Positions 54,333-63,056 of a DNA stretch of 64,000 nucleotides are shown here, in pieces. Under the pieces are notes generated by a model. That model was given only the letters and a program-made list of their open reading frames with translations, had not been told where the DNA came from and did not search any database. The DNA is from a virus. The position numbers were made by a program, and so were the translations under genes. The stretch covers positions 1 to 64,000 of IMG/VR virus record IMGVR_UViG_3300032224_000679. One strand, written 5' to 3'. The stretch's first letter is position 1, and each line of letters starts with the position of its first letter.

Positions 54333-54959
54333 ATGGCAGTTTCATCATTAACAAGATTTACCGTACCACTGGGCGGTAATCAAAGCGCAACAACTCAGGG
54401 CTTGCTTATGCCCAAGCTCAAGTTCCGTTTTAGAGGAACATTTGATAATCTGGGTATATCGACTCCTAAAACAGAACTTACTAAGCAGATCATGAGTTTT
54501 GCAAGACCACAGGTTGAGTTTACTCCAATTGAAATTCCTGTTTACAACAGTAGAGTTTATCTAGCAGGTCGTCCAGTATGGCAAGTTGTGCAAGTTGTTT
54601 TCAGAGATGACGCAGGCGGCAACGTCACTAGATTGATTGGTGAACAGTTGCAGAAGCAATTTGACTTTATGGAACAAGCCAGTGCAAGTTCTGGTATTGA
54701 CTATAAGTTTACCAGTACTATTGAAATGTTAGATGGTGCTAACGGTGCAACAGAACCTACAGTATTAGAAACATGGCAACTATATGGATGTTTCCTAACT
54801 AACGTTAACTACAACGACATGGACTACAATGTCAATGATCCTGCTACAATCACTTGTAGTCTCCGTATTGACAATGCTGTACAAATTGCCAGCGGCACAA
54901 GTCCAGGCGGTGTTGGGCTACCAGTCACACGTACTAACGGCGGTGTTGTAACTGGTTAA
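54333..54959 (+). CDS. 19: Tail tube protein gp19
   Basis: 208-residue tube protein forming the inner channel of the tail. Family features: MPKLKFRFRGTFDNLG near the N-terminus, MSFARPQVEFTPIEI followed by NSRVYLAGRPVWQVVQVVF, RLIGEQLQKQFDFMEQ, and the end strands LETWQLYGCFLTNVNYNDMD with ITCSLRIDNA. T4 gp19 is about 163 residues. It directly follows the sheath gene as in T4 and is closed by a strong terminator. Confidence 0.95.
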   Translation: MAVSSLTRFTVPLGGNQSATTQGLLMPKLKFRFRGTFDNLGISTPKTELTKQIMSFARPQVEFTPIEIPVYNSRVYLAGRPVWQVVQVVFRDDAGGNVTRLIGEQLQKQFDFMEQASASSGIDYKFTSTIEMLDGANGATEPTVLETWQLYGCFLTNVNYNDMDYNVNDPATITCSLRIDNAVQIASGTSPGGVGLPVTRTNGGVVTG

Positions 54960-54979
54960 TCTCATATTGATGAATAGGT

Positions 54980-55004
54980 AAACCCACTTTCGAGTGGGTT
55001 TTTT
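54980..55004 (+). terminator. Intrinsic terminator after the tube gene
   Basis: AACCCACT/AGTGGGTT stem with a TTCG loop and a T-run. Confidence 0.9.
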
Positions 55005-55009
55005 ATTGA

Positions 55010-55016
55010 ATAAATA
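55010..55016 (+). promoter_or_regulatory. Late promoter (ATAAATA) abutting a start codon
   Basis: Exact ATAAATA between the tube terminator and the ATG at 55022, with 5 bases between. Only a leaderless transcript is expected from it. Confidence 0.65.
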
Positions 55017-55021
55017 CTTGT

Positions 55022-57475
55022 ATGCCAACATTATATAATGCAGACTTAAAGCCTTTAGGTAATGGTGTGAAAACTCACCCTTATCAACATGCCACTAAAT
55101 TATTTTTAGATGACAATTATAGGCTTGCACCAAAACAAAGTTTTTTATACTATGTCTGTATTAACATCGATGTTGGTATATTACAAAGTATTTTGTCAGG
55201 TGGGTATTCGGACCCAGCCAGTAGTCAAGATTTAGTTGAGCAATACGAGACTGGGTTATTAGTAAAACGGGTAGACTTACCTAGATTTTCAATGACCACT
55301 AAAACTATGAATGCTTATAATAGAAAAAATATTATACAGACTGGCATTACATACGATCCCATTTCCATGTCGTTCCACGATGATGTTGCTGATGTTGTCA
55401 CCACATTCTGGAATGATTACTATACTTACTACTACAGAGACAGCGATTACGACCCCACTCTTTATCAAGTACCGCACAAGTATCAACCTAGACTTAGAGA
55501 AGGATGGGGTTACAGTCCAAGAAATCGAACACTAAGACCTTTTCTTCGAAACATACAAATTTTTAGTTTACACAATAAAAGATTTACAGAATATCTTTTA
55601 ATAAACCCGTTTATAACTAATTGGCGTCACGGCGAACATAATTCTACAGGCGACACTGGTATTATGGAAAATACAATGACTGTGGCCTATGAAACAGTCA
55701 AGTACAAAACTGGTTATGTTAATCCTGTTGACGTAAACGGATTTGCTTTGTTGCATTATGATAATACAGATAGTCCTATATCAACCAGTGTTACAAACAT
55801 ATACTCTGATGCAGGATTGGTAGGCAGCATTGCTGGGGCGCCCAAGGACCTTGCAAGGCCAGATGGCACTACGGGTGGTGCTGGATTGTTTGGATCTATA
55901 CTGAGTGCATATAGGGCATATCAAGGATTAAAGAAAGCAAACCTACAGTCATTGGCTAAGGTAACTTTAGCATCCATAGGCGTGAATGTTTTAAATGGTG
56001 CAATTAACGGAGCACTAAACAGTATTTTTGTTCCTACTGCTGGCAGTGTACCAGGTTATGGAGGCAACTATAGTGGAAGTCAAGTTGGTGTCCCGTTGCT
56101 GGCATCTACGTTCAGTCCATATGGTTCACCAATGGCATCGTCAGGAATTTCTATTAATGGTCTTGCTTCATCTATAGTAGCAGGCATAGGATTAAATTTT
56201 AATCCTGCAACAAATAATAGTTATGCAAGGGGAGTGAACCAAAATAGCGGAGTTCCAACTTATAATCCAGTGTTTGACGCTAGGAATAATAATGGCGCTA
56301 TTGCAATTAATCCAAGTACTGGCCAACCTGTAACAGGAACTTATACATCTCAAGTAATTAACGTAGATGGGGAAGTAGTAAGTTCAACAAGTAATAAAGT
56401 ATCGGGATATGGCGGATATAACAGTAATGACCCTAACGTAAACGCCGCAACTACAGAAATTATTCAAGATGAATCTGGCCAAACCAATATAAGACGCACG
56501 TACTTAGACGGCACACAAATAACATTTGACGCAAGCAATAATGTATTGAATACTGTACCTGGTTCTGCTAATGTAGTGTTTGGTAGCCCAACAGATACAA
56601 GATCATTGGCTGCAGGGGGATCAATTATAAACCCTGGTCAGCCTCAATACTATACAGATCCTAGATCAGGTATAACTTACACAGTTAACGGTGGTACAGC
56701 AGGTAAAGTCACCAATGCTATAACAGGAACAGCAGGTACTGCGGCTGGTCTATATGCTGGCTATGAAGTTAATCAATATTTAAGTGGCACATTCTTAGGT
56801 AAATCGGTTATTGGTAGAACTGTGTCTGCTGGTATTAGTGGATATGCAGGTAAAGTAATTGGCACAGCAGTCAACAACGGGTTACAACCTATTGTCAATC
56901 AAGTTACTGGATCTATCTCGCAAGGGTTTGATAGTTTGACTGGAAAGATTAAAAACGTAGTAAGTTCGTGGACTGGCACTGGCGGCTATAATCCTTCTAA
57001 ACCAACAGAGAATGTTGCGTTCCCTCCAACTGTTGATGAAATTGGTAATAAAACAACTACATACAAAGACGGGACCGTAGTTAACGTATCGCCTGACGGA
57101 GTTGAAACTATAGTTAACAAAGGGTCCAGTTCAAATTCATTTAGTGACTTCTTTAATAAAACACCTGGAACTAATGTTGATACTTCAGCTACTATTCGTG
57201 GTAGCACCTACGGCGGTTATGTAACTGACCGTGACGGTAATCCTATTAGAACAGCCGACGGCTATTTGACATACGGTTCAGGTCCTGGCACTGTTGTAGA
57301 TCCTGGGTATAACATTACTCCGGTGCTAAACGAGTCTACTGGTCAACCAATATTCTCGAGTGATGCTGGGTGGAATCCTTCTCCAGAATCTACAGACGCA
57401 ATAGATACTTCGTTAACTGACACAGCAGGTAACAATGATTATAATGATAATTATTTCAGTGAAGATGCTGGTTAA
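55022..57475 (+). CDS. Tube-initiator-like baseplate protein (gp48/gp54 type), with long C-terminal extension
   Basis: 817 residues. The first 250 (LFLDDNYRLAPKQSFLYYV, LVKRVDLPRFSMTTKTMNAY, YDPISMSFHDDVADVVTTFW, FLRNIQIFSLHNKRFTEYLLI) look like the tail tube-like fold of baseplate proteins that start or cap the tube, T4 gp48/gp54 (about 320-364 residues). The remaining 560 residues are Gly/Ser/Asn-rich, with hydrophobic glycine-rich stretches (SIVAGIGLNF, GLYAGYEVNQYLSG) and repeated DG turns (YKDGTVVNVSPDG), and are probably exposed or flexible. It has no ribosome binding site and sits 5 bases after a late promoter core that follows a terminator. Confidence 0.6.
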   Translation: MPTLYNADLKPLGNGVKTHPYQHATKLFLDDNYRLAPKQSFLYYVCINIDVGILQSILSGGYSDPASSQDLVEQYETGLLVKRVDLPRFSMTTKTMNAYNRKNIIQTGITYDPISMSFHDDVADVVTTFWNDYYTYYYRDSDYDPTLYQVPHKYQPRLREGWGYSPRNRTLRPFLRNIQIFSLHNKRFTEYLLINPFITNWRHGEHNSTGDTGIMENTMTVAYETVKYKTGYVNPVDVNGFALLHYDNTDSPISTSVTNIYSDAGLVGSIAGAPKDLARPDGTTGGAGLFGSILSAYRAYQGLKKANLQSLAKVTLASIGVNVLNGAINGALNSIFVPTAGSVPGYGGNYSGSQVGVPLLASTFSPYGSPMASSGISINGLASSIVAGIGLNFNPATNNSYARGVNQNSGVPTYNPVFDARNNNGAIAINPSTGQPVTGTYTSQVINVDGEVVSSTSNKVSGYGGYNSNDPNVNAATTEIIQDESGQTNIRRTYLDGTQITFDASNNVLNTVPGSANVVFGSPTDTRSLAAGGSIINPGQPQYYTDPRSGITYTVNGGTAGKVTNAITGTAGTAAGLYAGYEVNQYLSGTFLGKSVIGRTVSAGISGYAGKVIGTAVNNGLQPIVNQVTGSISQGFDSLTGKIKNVVSSWTGTGGYNPSKPTENVAFPPTVDEIGNKTTTYKDGTVVNVSPDGVETIVNKGSSSNSFSDFFNKTPGTNVDTSATIRGSTYGGYVTDRDGNPIRTADGYLTYGSGPGTVVDPGYNITPVLNESTGQPIFSSDAGWNPSPESTDAIDTSLTDTAGNNDYNDNYFSEDAG

Positions 57476-57486
57476 GAAAGAAAATT

Positions 57487-57864
57487 ATGGACGCAACTAA
57501 CCCACAACAACCCAGTAACTTAAATAGCTCAGGTACTAATAATACCACGAGATTTTTCAACAACTTTTTCATACCTGCTTATACAGTAAGTTCAAACGTC
57601 AACGATGCTATTGTCAGTTACTTTCAACAACAAACAGGCAGTTTAGAGAGTGCCAAGCTATTGTCACAAACAGTCATCAATACTGCACAAGCACAGAGAA
57701 CAGATCCACTGACTATATTAAATGAATTTCAAAAATTATCTAGTAATCAAATAAATGCATTGCTAGCACTTTATTTGAATAGCTCTAGAGTTAACACAAG
57801 TTTATTAGGTGTTAAAAATACACCCAAGCCTAATAAATTTATCACCAGAACAATCTTAGCATAA
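57487..57864 (+). CDS. Unknown virion-associated protein, 125 aa
   Basis: The disordered Asn/Ser-rich start is followed by a helical domain (SANVNDAI-like sequence SSNVNDAIVSYFQQQTG, then AKLLSQTVINTAQAQ, DPLTILNEFQKL) and a C-terminal NTPKPNKFITRTIL. It shares one base with the gp4-like start and is placed between tube-initiator and head-completion genes. It resembles small conserved hypothetical proteins of aquatic T4-like phages. A tail or neck completion role is possible by position only. Confidence 0.6.
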   Translation: MDATNPQQPSNLNSSGTNNTTRFFNNFFIPAYTVSSNVNDAIVSYFQQQTGSLESAKLLSQTVINTAQAQRTDPLTILNEFQKLSSNQINALLALYLNSSRVNTSLLGVKNTPKPNKFITRTILA

Positions 57865-58298
57865 TGGCCAAATATATTCAAGGTAAGTTTCAAGTTAAGC
57901 ATCCTGAAAAGTACATAGGCAAAGGCGCACCTACCTATCGTAGTAGTTGGGAATTTGCTTTTATGAATTTTTGTGATAATAATCCAGCAGTAGTGCAATG
58001 GGCCAGCGAAGCCATACATATAAACTATAAAAATCCTTTTACAAATAAGAATACCATCTATGTGCCAGACTTTCTTATCATTTATATAGATAAAAATGGA
58101 ACACGCCACGGCGAAGTTGTGGAAGTTAAACCTACCAAAGAAACAAATCTCAATGAAGCTAAGAGTATGCGGGACAAAGCCGCAGTGGCTCTTAATATGT
58201 ACAAGTGGGAAGCAGCTCGTAAGTTCTGCGCCGCACAAGGATTAAAGTTTAGAATAGTAACAGAATCCGATATTTTTGCGGGTACCAAATCCAAATAA
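57864..58298 (+). CDS. 4: Head completion protein gp4 (nuclease-like fold)
   Basis: 144 residues matching T4 gp4 (about 150): KYIGKGAPTYRSSWEFAFM near residues 16-34, VVQWASEAIHINY, VPDFLIIYIDKNG, EVVEVKPTKE and a C-terminal helix with LKFRIVTESDIF. The WEFAFM glutamate, VPDF aspartate and EVKP lysine form the E-D-EVK pattern of TnsA-like/PD-(D/E)XK nucleases. In T4 the protein is needed to finish heads before tail joining. The gene lies directly upstream of the small terminase. Confidence 0.85.
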   Translation: MAKYIQGKFQVKHPEKYIGKGAPTYRSSWEFAFMNFCDNNPAVVQWASEAIHINYKNPFTNKNTIYVPDFLIIYIDKNGTRHGEVVEVKPTKETNLNEAKSMRDKAAVALNMYKWEAARKFCAAQGLKFRIVTESDIFAGTKSK

Positions 58299-58301
58299 AT
58301 A
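58295..58301 (+). promoter_or_regulatory. Late promoter (ATAAATA) abutting the terminase start
   Basis: Exact ATAAATA overlapping the gp4 stop and ending 5 bases before the ATG at 58307. Confidence 0.55.
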
Positions 58302-58306
58302 TTGGT

Positions 58307-58801
58307 ATGACCAAAAAACTTGAAGAACTTTTTAACTTACCTGAAAAACTGCCTGAAGATGTTACTATGGAACAAGCAGTTGCAGCCGCAGAAGAACACA
58401 AAACTGTGTTCAAAGACATAGACACAGCAATCGATAAAATTGACGAAGCGTTACCACGTGTTAGAGATTTAGACACTAGCGACCAAGAATTAGACGAACT
58501 AGCCAATTTAGCCAAAGGTAAGTTTGAGGACTTAATGGACTTAGGTATGAACATGGAAGCACGTTTTAGCGGGCAAGTATTCCAAACAGCTGGGGTATTG
58601 TTGGGGCATGCTATCACTGCTAAACAAGCCAAATTAGACAAAAAACTACGTATGGTAGACCTACAGTTAAAGAAAATGAGACTGGATCACCAAATGAAAC
58701 AAGACGGTGCAAAGCCTGGAGAAGCTGCTATAGACGGCGAGGGTGTTGTACTGGATCGCAATGCATTACTAGCTCAAATAATGAGCAAACCCAAGCAATA
58801 A
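58307..58801 (+). CDS. 16: Terminase small subunit gp16
   Basis: 164 residues, the same length as T4 gp16. The protein is nearly all helix with a central region (EALPRVRDLDTSDQELDELA, then KFEDLMDLGMNMEARFSGQ, VFQTAGVLLGHAITAKQAK) that matches the oligomerising core of the family. The C-terminus is GVVLDRNALLAQIMSKPKQ. It regulates packaging with the large subunit gp17, which is not in the window. No ribosome binding site is present; the late promoter core lies 5 bases upstream. Confidence 0.85.
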   Translation: MTKKLEELFNLPEKLPEDVTMEQAVAAAEEHKTVFKDIDTAIDKIDEALPRVRDLDTSDQELDELANLAKGKFEDLMDLGMNMEARFSGQVFQTAGVLLGHAITAKQAKLDKKLRMVDLQLKKMRLDHQMKQDGAKPGEAAIDGEGVVLDRNALLAQIMSKPKQ

Positions 58802-58814
58802 TTATCAAAACCTG

Positions 58815-58821
58815 ATAAATA
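58815..58821 (+). promoter_or_regulatory. T4-type late promoter (ATAAATA) for the internal-protein cluster
   Basis: Exact ATAAATA 19 bases before the ATG at 58841, with AGGA in the leader. Confidence 0.6.
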
Positions 58822-58840
58822 TCTAATAATAGGAATTACT

Positions 58841-59476
58841 ATGAAGTCGTTTACCACATACTTAACAGAGTCCGCTAGGACTTATGATTTTAGAATTAGA
58901 ATCGCCTGCGAAATGACAGATGATGTTGTTAACAAGATCAAATCTGTATTAGAAGCATATAAAGTCGAATCTATTACTAAACCAAAAAGATTACCAATTC
59001 AAGAGAGTCCGTTGTTCCCTAATATGGGTCCAGTAGAAGTAAACATCATGGATGTGTGCTTATGCTACCCTACTACAGATGCAAAAGTTTTAAATTTAAT
59101 TGCAGAGTGCGGGTGTGCTCCTGCAAATTGTATTAAAGTTACTCCAACTAATAGTCCATTTGAAGCTACTCTAGCTGGACTGGAACAAAGCAATTTACAA
59201 AAGCCAGGCGAAAGTGTTTTAATGACTCCAGACATGGTCACAGAAAAACATGCTCCCGACTTAGTGGGCGATGCACGTATTCCTAGTTTAATCAAAGAAC
59301 TTGAAGACACTCGTAAGTATGAGTATCCAGAAGCTGCTGGCGGCAAAGAGAAAGACAAAAGTCTTGCTGATCACGGCACATTAAACAAAGTACCAGTGGG
59401 ACAAATCAGTCCCATTGGCACACATCAGAACAAAGTCATTAGACCTCGTGACATGAAAGCAGGAAACGGAAGATAA
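58841..59476 (+). CDS. Presumed capsid-internal protein with T4-like capsid-targeting sequence
   Basis: 211 residues of unknown fold. The first ten, MKSFTTYLTE followed by Ser, match the T4 capsid-targeting sequence as in internal protein III (MKTYQEFIAE followed by Ala): Met-Lys, aromatic at position 4, aromatic at 7, hydrophobic at 8, and a Leu-x-Glu cut site at 8-10 for the gp21 protease. The body has a ferredoxin-like pattern (YDFRIRIACEMTDDVVNKI, VEVNIMDVCLCYP) and a disordered C-terminus. It heads a cluster reaching the end of the window. A role as a DNA-associated or co-injected head protein is inferred, not shown. Confidence 0.6.
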   Translation: MKSFTTYLTESARTYDFRIRIACEMTDDVVNKIKSVLEAYKVESITKPKRLPIQESPLFPNMGPVEVNIMDVCLCYPTTDAKVLNLIAECGCAPANCIKVTPTNSPFEATLAGLEQSNLQKPGESVLMTPDMVTEKHAPDLVGDARIPSLIKELEDTRKYEYPEAAGGKEKDKSLADHGTLNKVPVGQISPIGTHQNKVIRPRDMKAGNGR

Positions 59477-59477
59477 T

Positions 59478-62366
59478 ATGAATAATAACAACAACCTATA
59501 TAATATACTAAACAACTTTAACAAACTGTCTGAATCAGACACACCGAAGCCTGCTACTGAATCTAAGCCTAAAACATTGTTAGAATCGACAATGGAAGAA
59601 GTACTGCAAGAAAAGTACATGGGTTTTAAAAAGACAGTCGGTGCATTGAAAAAACAAGGCGGCATCGAAGACCCCGAAGCTCTTGCCGCAAGCATTGGTC
59701 GTAAAAAATACGGAAAGAAAGCATTTCAAAAAGCCGCGGCTGCTGGCAAGAAAATGGGCGAAGAAGTTACTCCACCAAAGACTTATGGCGGACAAGGACC
59801 AGAAGGACAGAAGTTTGACATTTATATGCAAAATCGTAAAGACGCATTAGATAAACAACGTCCAGCACCTGTACCAGTAGTAAAACCCATGGGCGAGGGT
59901 GATATGGAAGAAGGCAACGAGTTCAGTGGCAATCGTGATAAAGCTATCAAATCTGGACAAGATGAATTCAAAGTAGACGGCAAGACTTATCCTGTTAAAG
60001 AAAATGGCCTACAACGCCACATTGGTATCAAGAAGTACACTAAAAAAGGTTTTGAAGAATTACAAGCCGCAGGCCGTGAAGGTGCTGACGAAGAAGAAAA
60101 AGGTCGCATCAAAGATCGATACATTAAGAAAGTAAAAGAAAATCGTGATGCATACCAAAGAGATTATGACAGTAGCGTAAGCGGTATGGGTACAGACCAT
60201 GAGTTTAGAAATCGTGAACGCAATGCTGGTCTTGAAGATGAAAAGAATAATTATGCAGTATACATAGATGGTCGACAATGGAAAGTATTTGCTGACAGGC
60301 GTCAAGCAGAAAACATTGCCAGAAGTTTAACAAACAAAGGTAAAAAAGCAGAGGTGTATGTTACTGGTGCAAATGTATCGGAAGAAAGCGATTGGTCAAA
60401 CCTAGGTGCTGAATACCGTAGCACCAAGCCTGGCACCAAAGAGCCAACACACACTGGCGAAAAAGAATACTTCAAAGGTGGCGTTAAACATACCAAAGAT
60501 TATGATAGAGAAGTTAGCCACACAGCAGCCACAGGAGAAAAACGTGGACGTGGTCGTCCTAAGAAGTCACAGTTTGAAGGTCACTATACTATCGATCAAC
60601 TAATTGCAGAAGCATTTGGCGAAGAAGATCAAGAACAATCATTAAACTACGAACAAGATCAATTACGTAATGCTATCGGTGACGACTTGTTTGCAGAATT
60701 ACAACGTTCGGTTAGTAATGGAGATTACGATTTCGGTGATGATTTATTCCAAACATTATATGATCACTATTTTGATGAAATGCCTCCGGGTACAAGAAAA
60801 GCCCGCGACGGAGATCCTTACGAATGGATTGGTGATAAGATAGGTGAAGTGTTCTCCGATGATTCATTGAAAGAAGGTGGCTGGCAAGACATCGACGATC
60901 GCAGTGCCCCGCCTAAAGGTGCAAAACAAGAGATTAAAACTATAGAACCAGGTAGTGCAATCAGAGTAGACCCTAACTACAAAGATCCAACAACTACCAA
61001 AGCGCCAACAAAATCTCCATCGATGATGGACAAAGTTACACAGTCGGCAGGGCGTACCCCACCATATATGCCTGAAAAACCCACAAAGGCAGACAATGGA
61101 ATGGGCCGCATAGTACAAGGCACATGGCAAGCGGATCCCAAAGGCACAGTTAAAGCACCTAGCGGTGATCCAGAAGGGGTCAAAGAATCTAATCCACAAC
61201 CAGGACAAGACTTTACTACTACTCAAGGGGCACAGATGAAATATAACCCAACTAGCGGTAGTTGGCAACAACAAGCTCCTGTAACTCCCAATGATCCATA
61301 TACAAGCATTAGTACCAAGTCAACTATGAATACTAAAGATGTCAATGGTAAACCAACAACAGATTACACAAACACTACAACAGCAACTGATCCAGCTACT
61401 GGAAAAACGCAAAGTATGACTACAACTGATGACGATGCAAATGAGGATATAATGATGACAAATGAACTAGCAGAGATGATGCGTCTAGCTGGCATGACAG
61501 AAAGCAAAAAAGCCAAACCCGACTACTTAGACTTTGACAAAGACGGCGACAAAAAAGAACCAATGAAGCAAGCTCTTAAAGACAAAAAAGTTGACGAGTC
61601 AGAAGAAAAAGCTGATAAAGATTACGATGGCGATGGCAAGATTGAATCTGGTAAAGATGAATATCTAGGCAGCAAAATTGCAGCCGCTAAGAAAGCTGGC
61701 AAATTAAAAGAAGGTACTTGCAAGAGTTGCCACAAAGATCCATGTGTTTGCAAAGAAGAAAAATGCATGGAGTGCGGCATGTATGAAAGCAAATGCAAGT
61801 GTGATGAAAGTATGTCAGAAGCATTAAATCAAATGCGTAGAATTGCTGGATTGAAAGAATGTGACATGAGTCCTATCTCTGGCGCAGCTGGCGACATGCA
61901 ACAGCAACAAGGTAAGATGAACATCAGTACTAACATGAGCAGCGACGGTAACAAGAGTGTTACAATTACTGCTGATGGCGACTCTGCACTAGAACTAATG
62001 CAAATGCTTAAACTAGCTGGTATGGCTGCACACGGCGAAGTAGAAGTAGAAGTTGACGAAGAATCAGAGTCGCCAACACCAAGTACAGACGGCACTACTT
62101 CTTCTCCTACTCCTACTCCTATGCCACCCACTACAGGCGGTGAAGTAGAAGAAGCCAAAGATCCACGCTATCACGCTAATACTACACCAGAAGAACATGT
62201 TTATCCGGAACAAGTTCTAACCAGAGGCGGTAATGGTGATGTTGCTGGTAGAAATAAACAAATGCACAAAGATGGTTACCAATTTGGCGACAATCCAATG
62301 GCAATGAAAGAAAGCATGGGTTTAAAGTTCATGAAAGAATACGAAGGTATTAAGGTCAAAAAATGA
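59478..62366 (+). CDS. Large disordered presumed head-internal protein with AT-hook, calcium loops and cysteine clusters
   Basis: 962 residues, very hydrophilic. Features in order: Leu-x-Glu sites in the first 45 residues (TLLESTMEEVLQEK), a helical block KYMGFKKTVGALKK with IGRKKYGKKAFQKAAAAG near 46-90, an AT-hook KRGRGRPKK at 355-363, acidic regions, two EF-hand-like loops (DFDKDGD at 685-691 and DYDGDGKIE at 715-723), a cysteine cluster (CKSCHKDPCVC and CMECGMYESKCKC, about 750-775) and three short motifs MMRLAGM, MRRIAGL and MLKLAGM. The AT-hook suggests binding to AT-rich DNA, apt for a protein packed with this genome. It starts one base after its neighbour. The function is unknown; it could also be partly scaffold. 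Confidence 0.6.
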   Translation: MNNNNNLYNILNNFNKLSESDTPKPATESKPKTLLESTMEEVLQEKYMGFKKTVGALKKQGGIEDPEALAASIGRKKYGKKAFQKAAAAGKKMGEEVTPPKTYGGQGPEGQKFDIYMQNRKDALDKQRPAPVPVVKPMGEGDMEEGNEFSGNRDKAIKSGQDEFKVDGKTYPVKENGLQRHIGIKKYTKKGFEELQAAGREGADEEEKGRIKDRYIKKVKENRDAYQRDYDSSVSGMGTDHEFRNRERNAGLEDEKNNYAVYIDGRQWKVFADRRQAENIARSLTNKGKKAEVYVTGANVSEESDWSNLGAEYRSTKPGTKEPTHTGEKEYFKGGVKHTKDYDREVSHTAATGEKRGRGRPKKSQFEGHYTIDQLIAEAFGEEDQEQSLNYEQDQLRNAIGDDLFAELQRSVSNGDYDFGDDLFQTLYDHYFDEMPPGTRKARDGDPYEWIGDKIGEVFSDDSLKEGGWQDIDDRSAPPKGAKQEIKTIEPGSAIRVDPNYKDPTTTKAPTKSPSMMDKVTQSAGRTPPYMPEKPTKADNGMGRIVQGTWQADPKGTVKAPSGDPEGVKESNPQPGQDFTTTQGAQMKYNPTSGSWQQQAPVTPNDPYTSISTKSTMNTKDVNGKPTTDYTNTTTATDPATGKTQSMTTTDDDANEDIMMTNELAEMMRLAGMTESKKAKPDYLDFDKDGDKKEPMKQALKDKKVDESEEKADKDYDGDGKIESGKDEYLGSKIAAAKKAGKLKEGTCKSCHKDPCVCKEEKCMECGMYESKCKCDESMSEALNQMRRIAGLKECDMSPISGAAGDMQQQQGKMNISTNMSSDGNKSVTITADGDSALELMQMLKLAGMAAHGEVEVEVDEESESPTPSTDGTTSSPTPTPMPPTTGGEVEEAKDPRYHANTTPEEHVYPEQVLTRGGNGDVAGRNKQMHKDGYQFGDNPMAMKESMGLKFMKEYEGIKVKK

Positions 62367-63052
62367 AAATACAAGAAGTCATTGTAAATGAAGATATCGA
62401 AATTGGAGACAGTTTCGATATTGAGCTGGGCAACATAGTTATTGAAACTGGCGTTGTTGGTTTCATGCACGATGGTATAATTGTAGAAGGCGATGAAAAA
62501 ACACTAGCCCTATTAGGAGTCAGCGGTGCATTACTGGAAGGTGTTAACAATTATATGGATACGGATCCAGCATCAGTAACTGCTAACAAAGCTAAAGAAT
62601 TTGATCAGGCTGCAAAACAAGCATTTAAGCCTGATACCCCAGGTTACTTTGATGATGAAGATCCTAACCCAAAAAAGATTCCACAATCCCAGCACTGGGC
62701 TGATCCTAATCCAAATGTCCAAAAAACTGTGCAAAATTACATGAATCGAAATTACATGGATTCTAAACCAGCAGCCGGGGCACAAGGCACCCAAGAGTCC
62801 AAAATAAAAAACGAAGCCAAATATCACGGCCGTGAAGTACCACTGGGTAAAAAGATGGCTGGTGATGTTAAAAAGTCTAAGGTCTATGTACGTGGTCCTA
62901 AAGGCAATGTAGTTAAAGTTAACTTTGGCGACAAGAAAATGCGTATTAAGAAAAGCAATCCTAAACGCCGTAGGAGTTTCAGAGCTCGCCACAACTGTGC
63001 CAATCCTGGTCCACGTTGGAAAGCACGTTACTGGTCATGCAGAAGTTGGTAA
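62363..63052 (+). CDS. Presumed internal/virion protein with tag-like N-terminus, 229 aa
   Basis: Starts MKIQEVIVNE, close to the tags of the next two genes. Residues 10-60 form an acidic beta region (IGDSFDIELGNIVIETG), the centre is disordered, and the C-terminal 75 residues are a basic conserved domain (GREVPLGKKMAGDVKKSKVY, then KVNFGDKKMRIKKSNPKRRR and ARYWSCRSW) rich in Arg and Lys with two cysteines. This could bind nucleic acid. Similar C-terminal domains occur in hypothetical proteins of aquatic T4-like phages. The start overlaps the previous stop by 4 bases. Confidence 0.6.
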   Translation: MKIQEVIVNEDIEIGDSFDIELGNIVIETGVVGFMHDGIIVEGDEKTLALLGVSGALLEGVNNYMDTDPASVTANKAKEFDQAAKQAFKPDTPGYFDDEDPNPKKIPQSQHWADPNPNVQKTVQNYMNRNYMDSKPAAGAQGTQESKIKNEAKYHGREVPLGKKMAGDVKKSKVYVRGPKGNVVKVNFGDKKMRIKKSNPKRRRSFRARHNCANPGPRWKARYWSCRSW

Positions 63053-63056
63053 ACAT

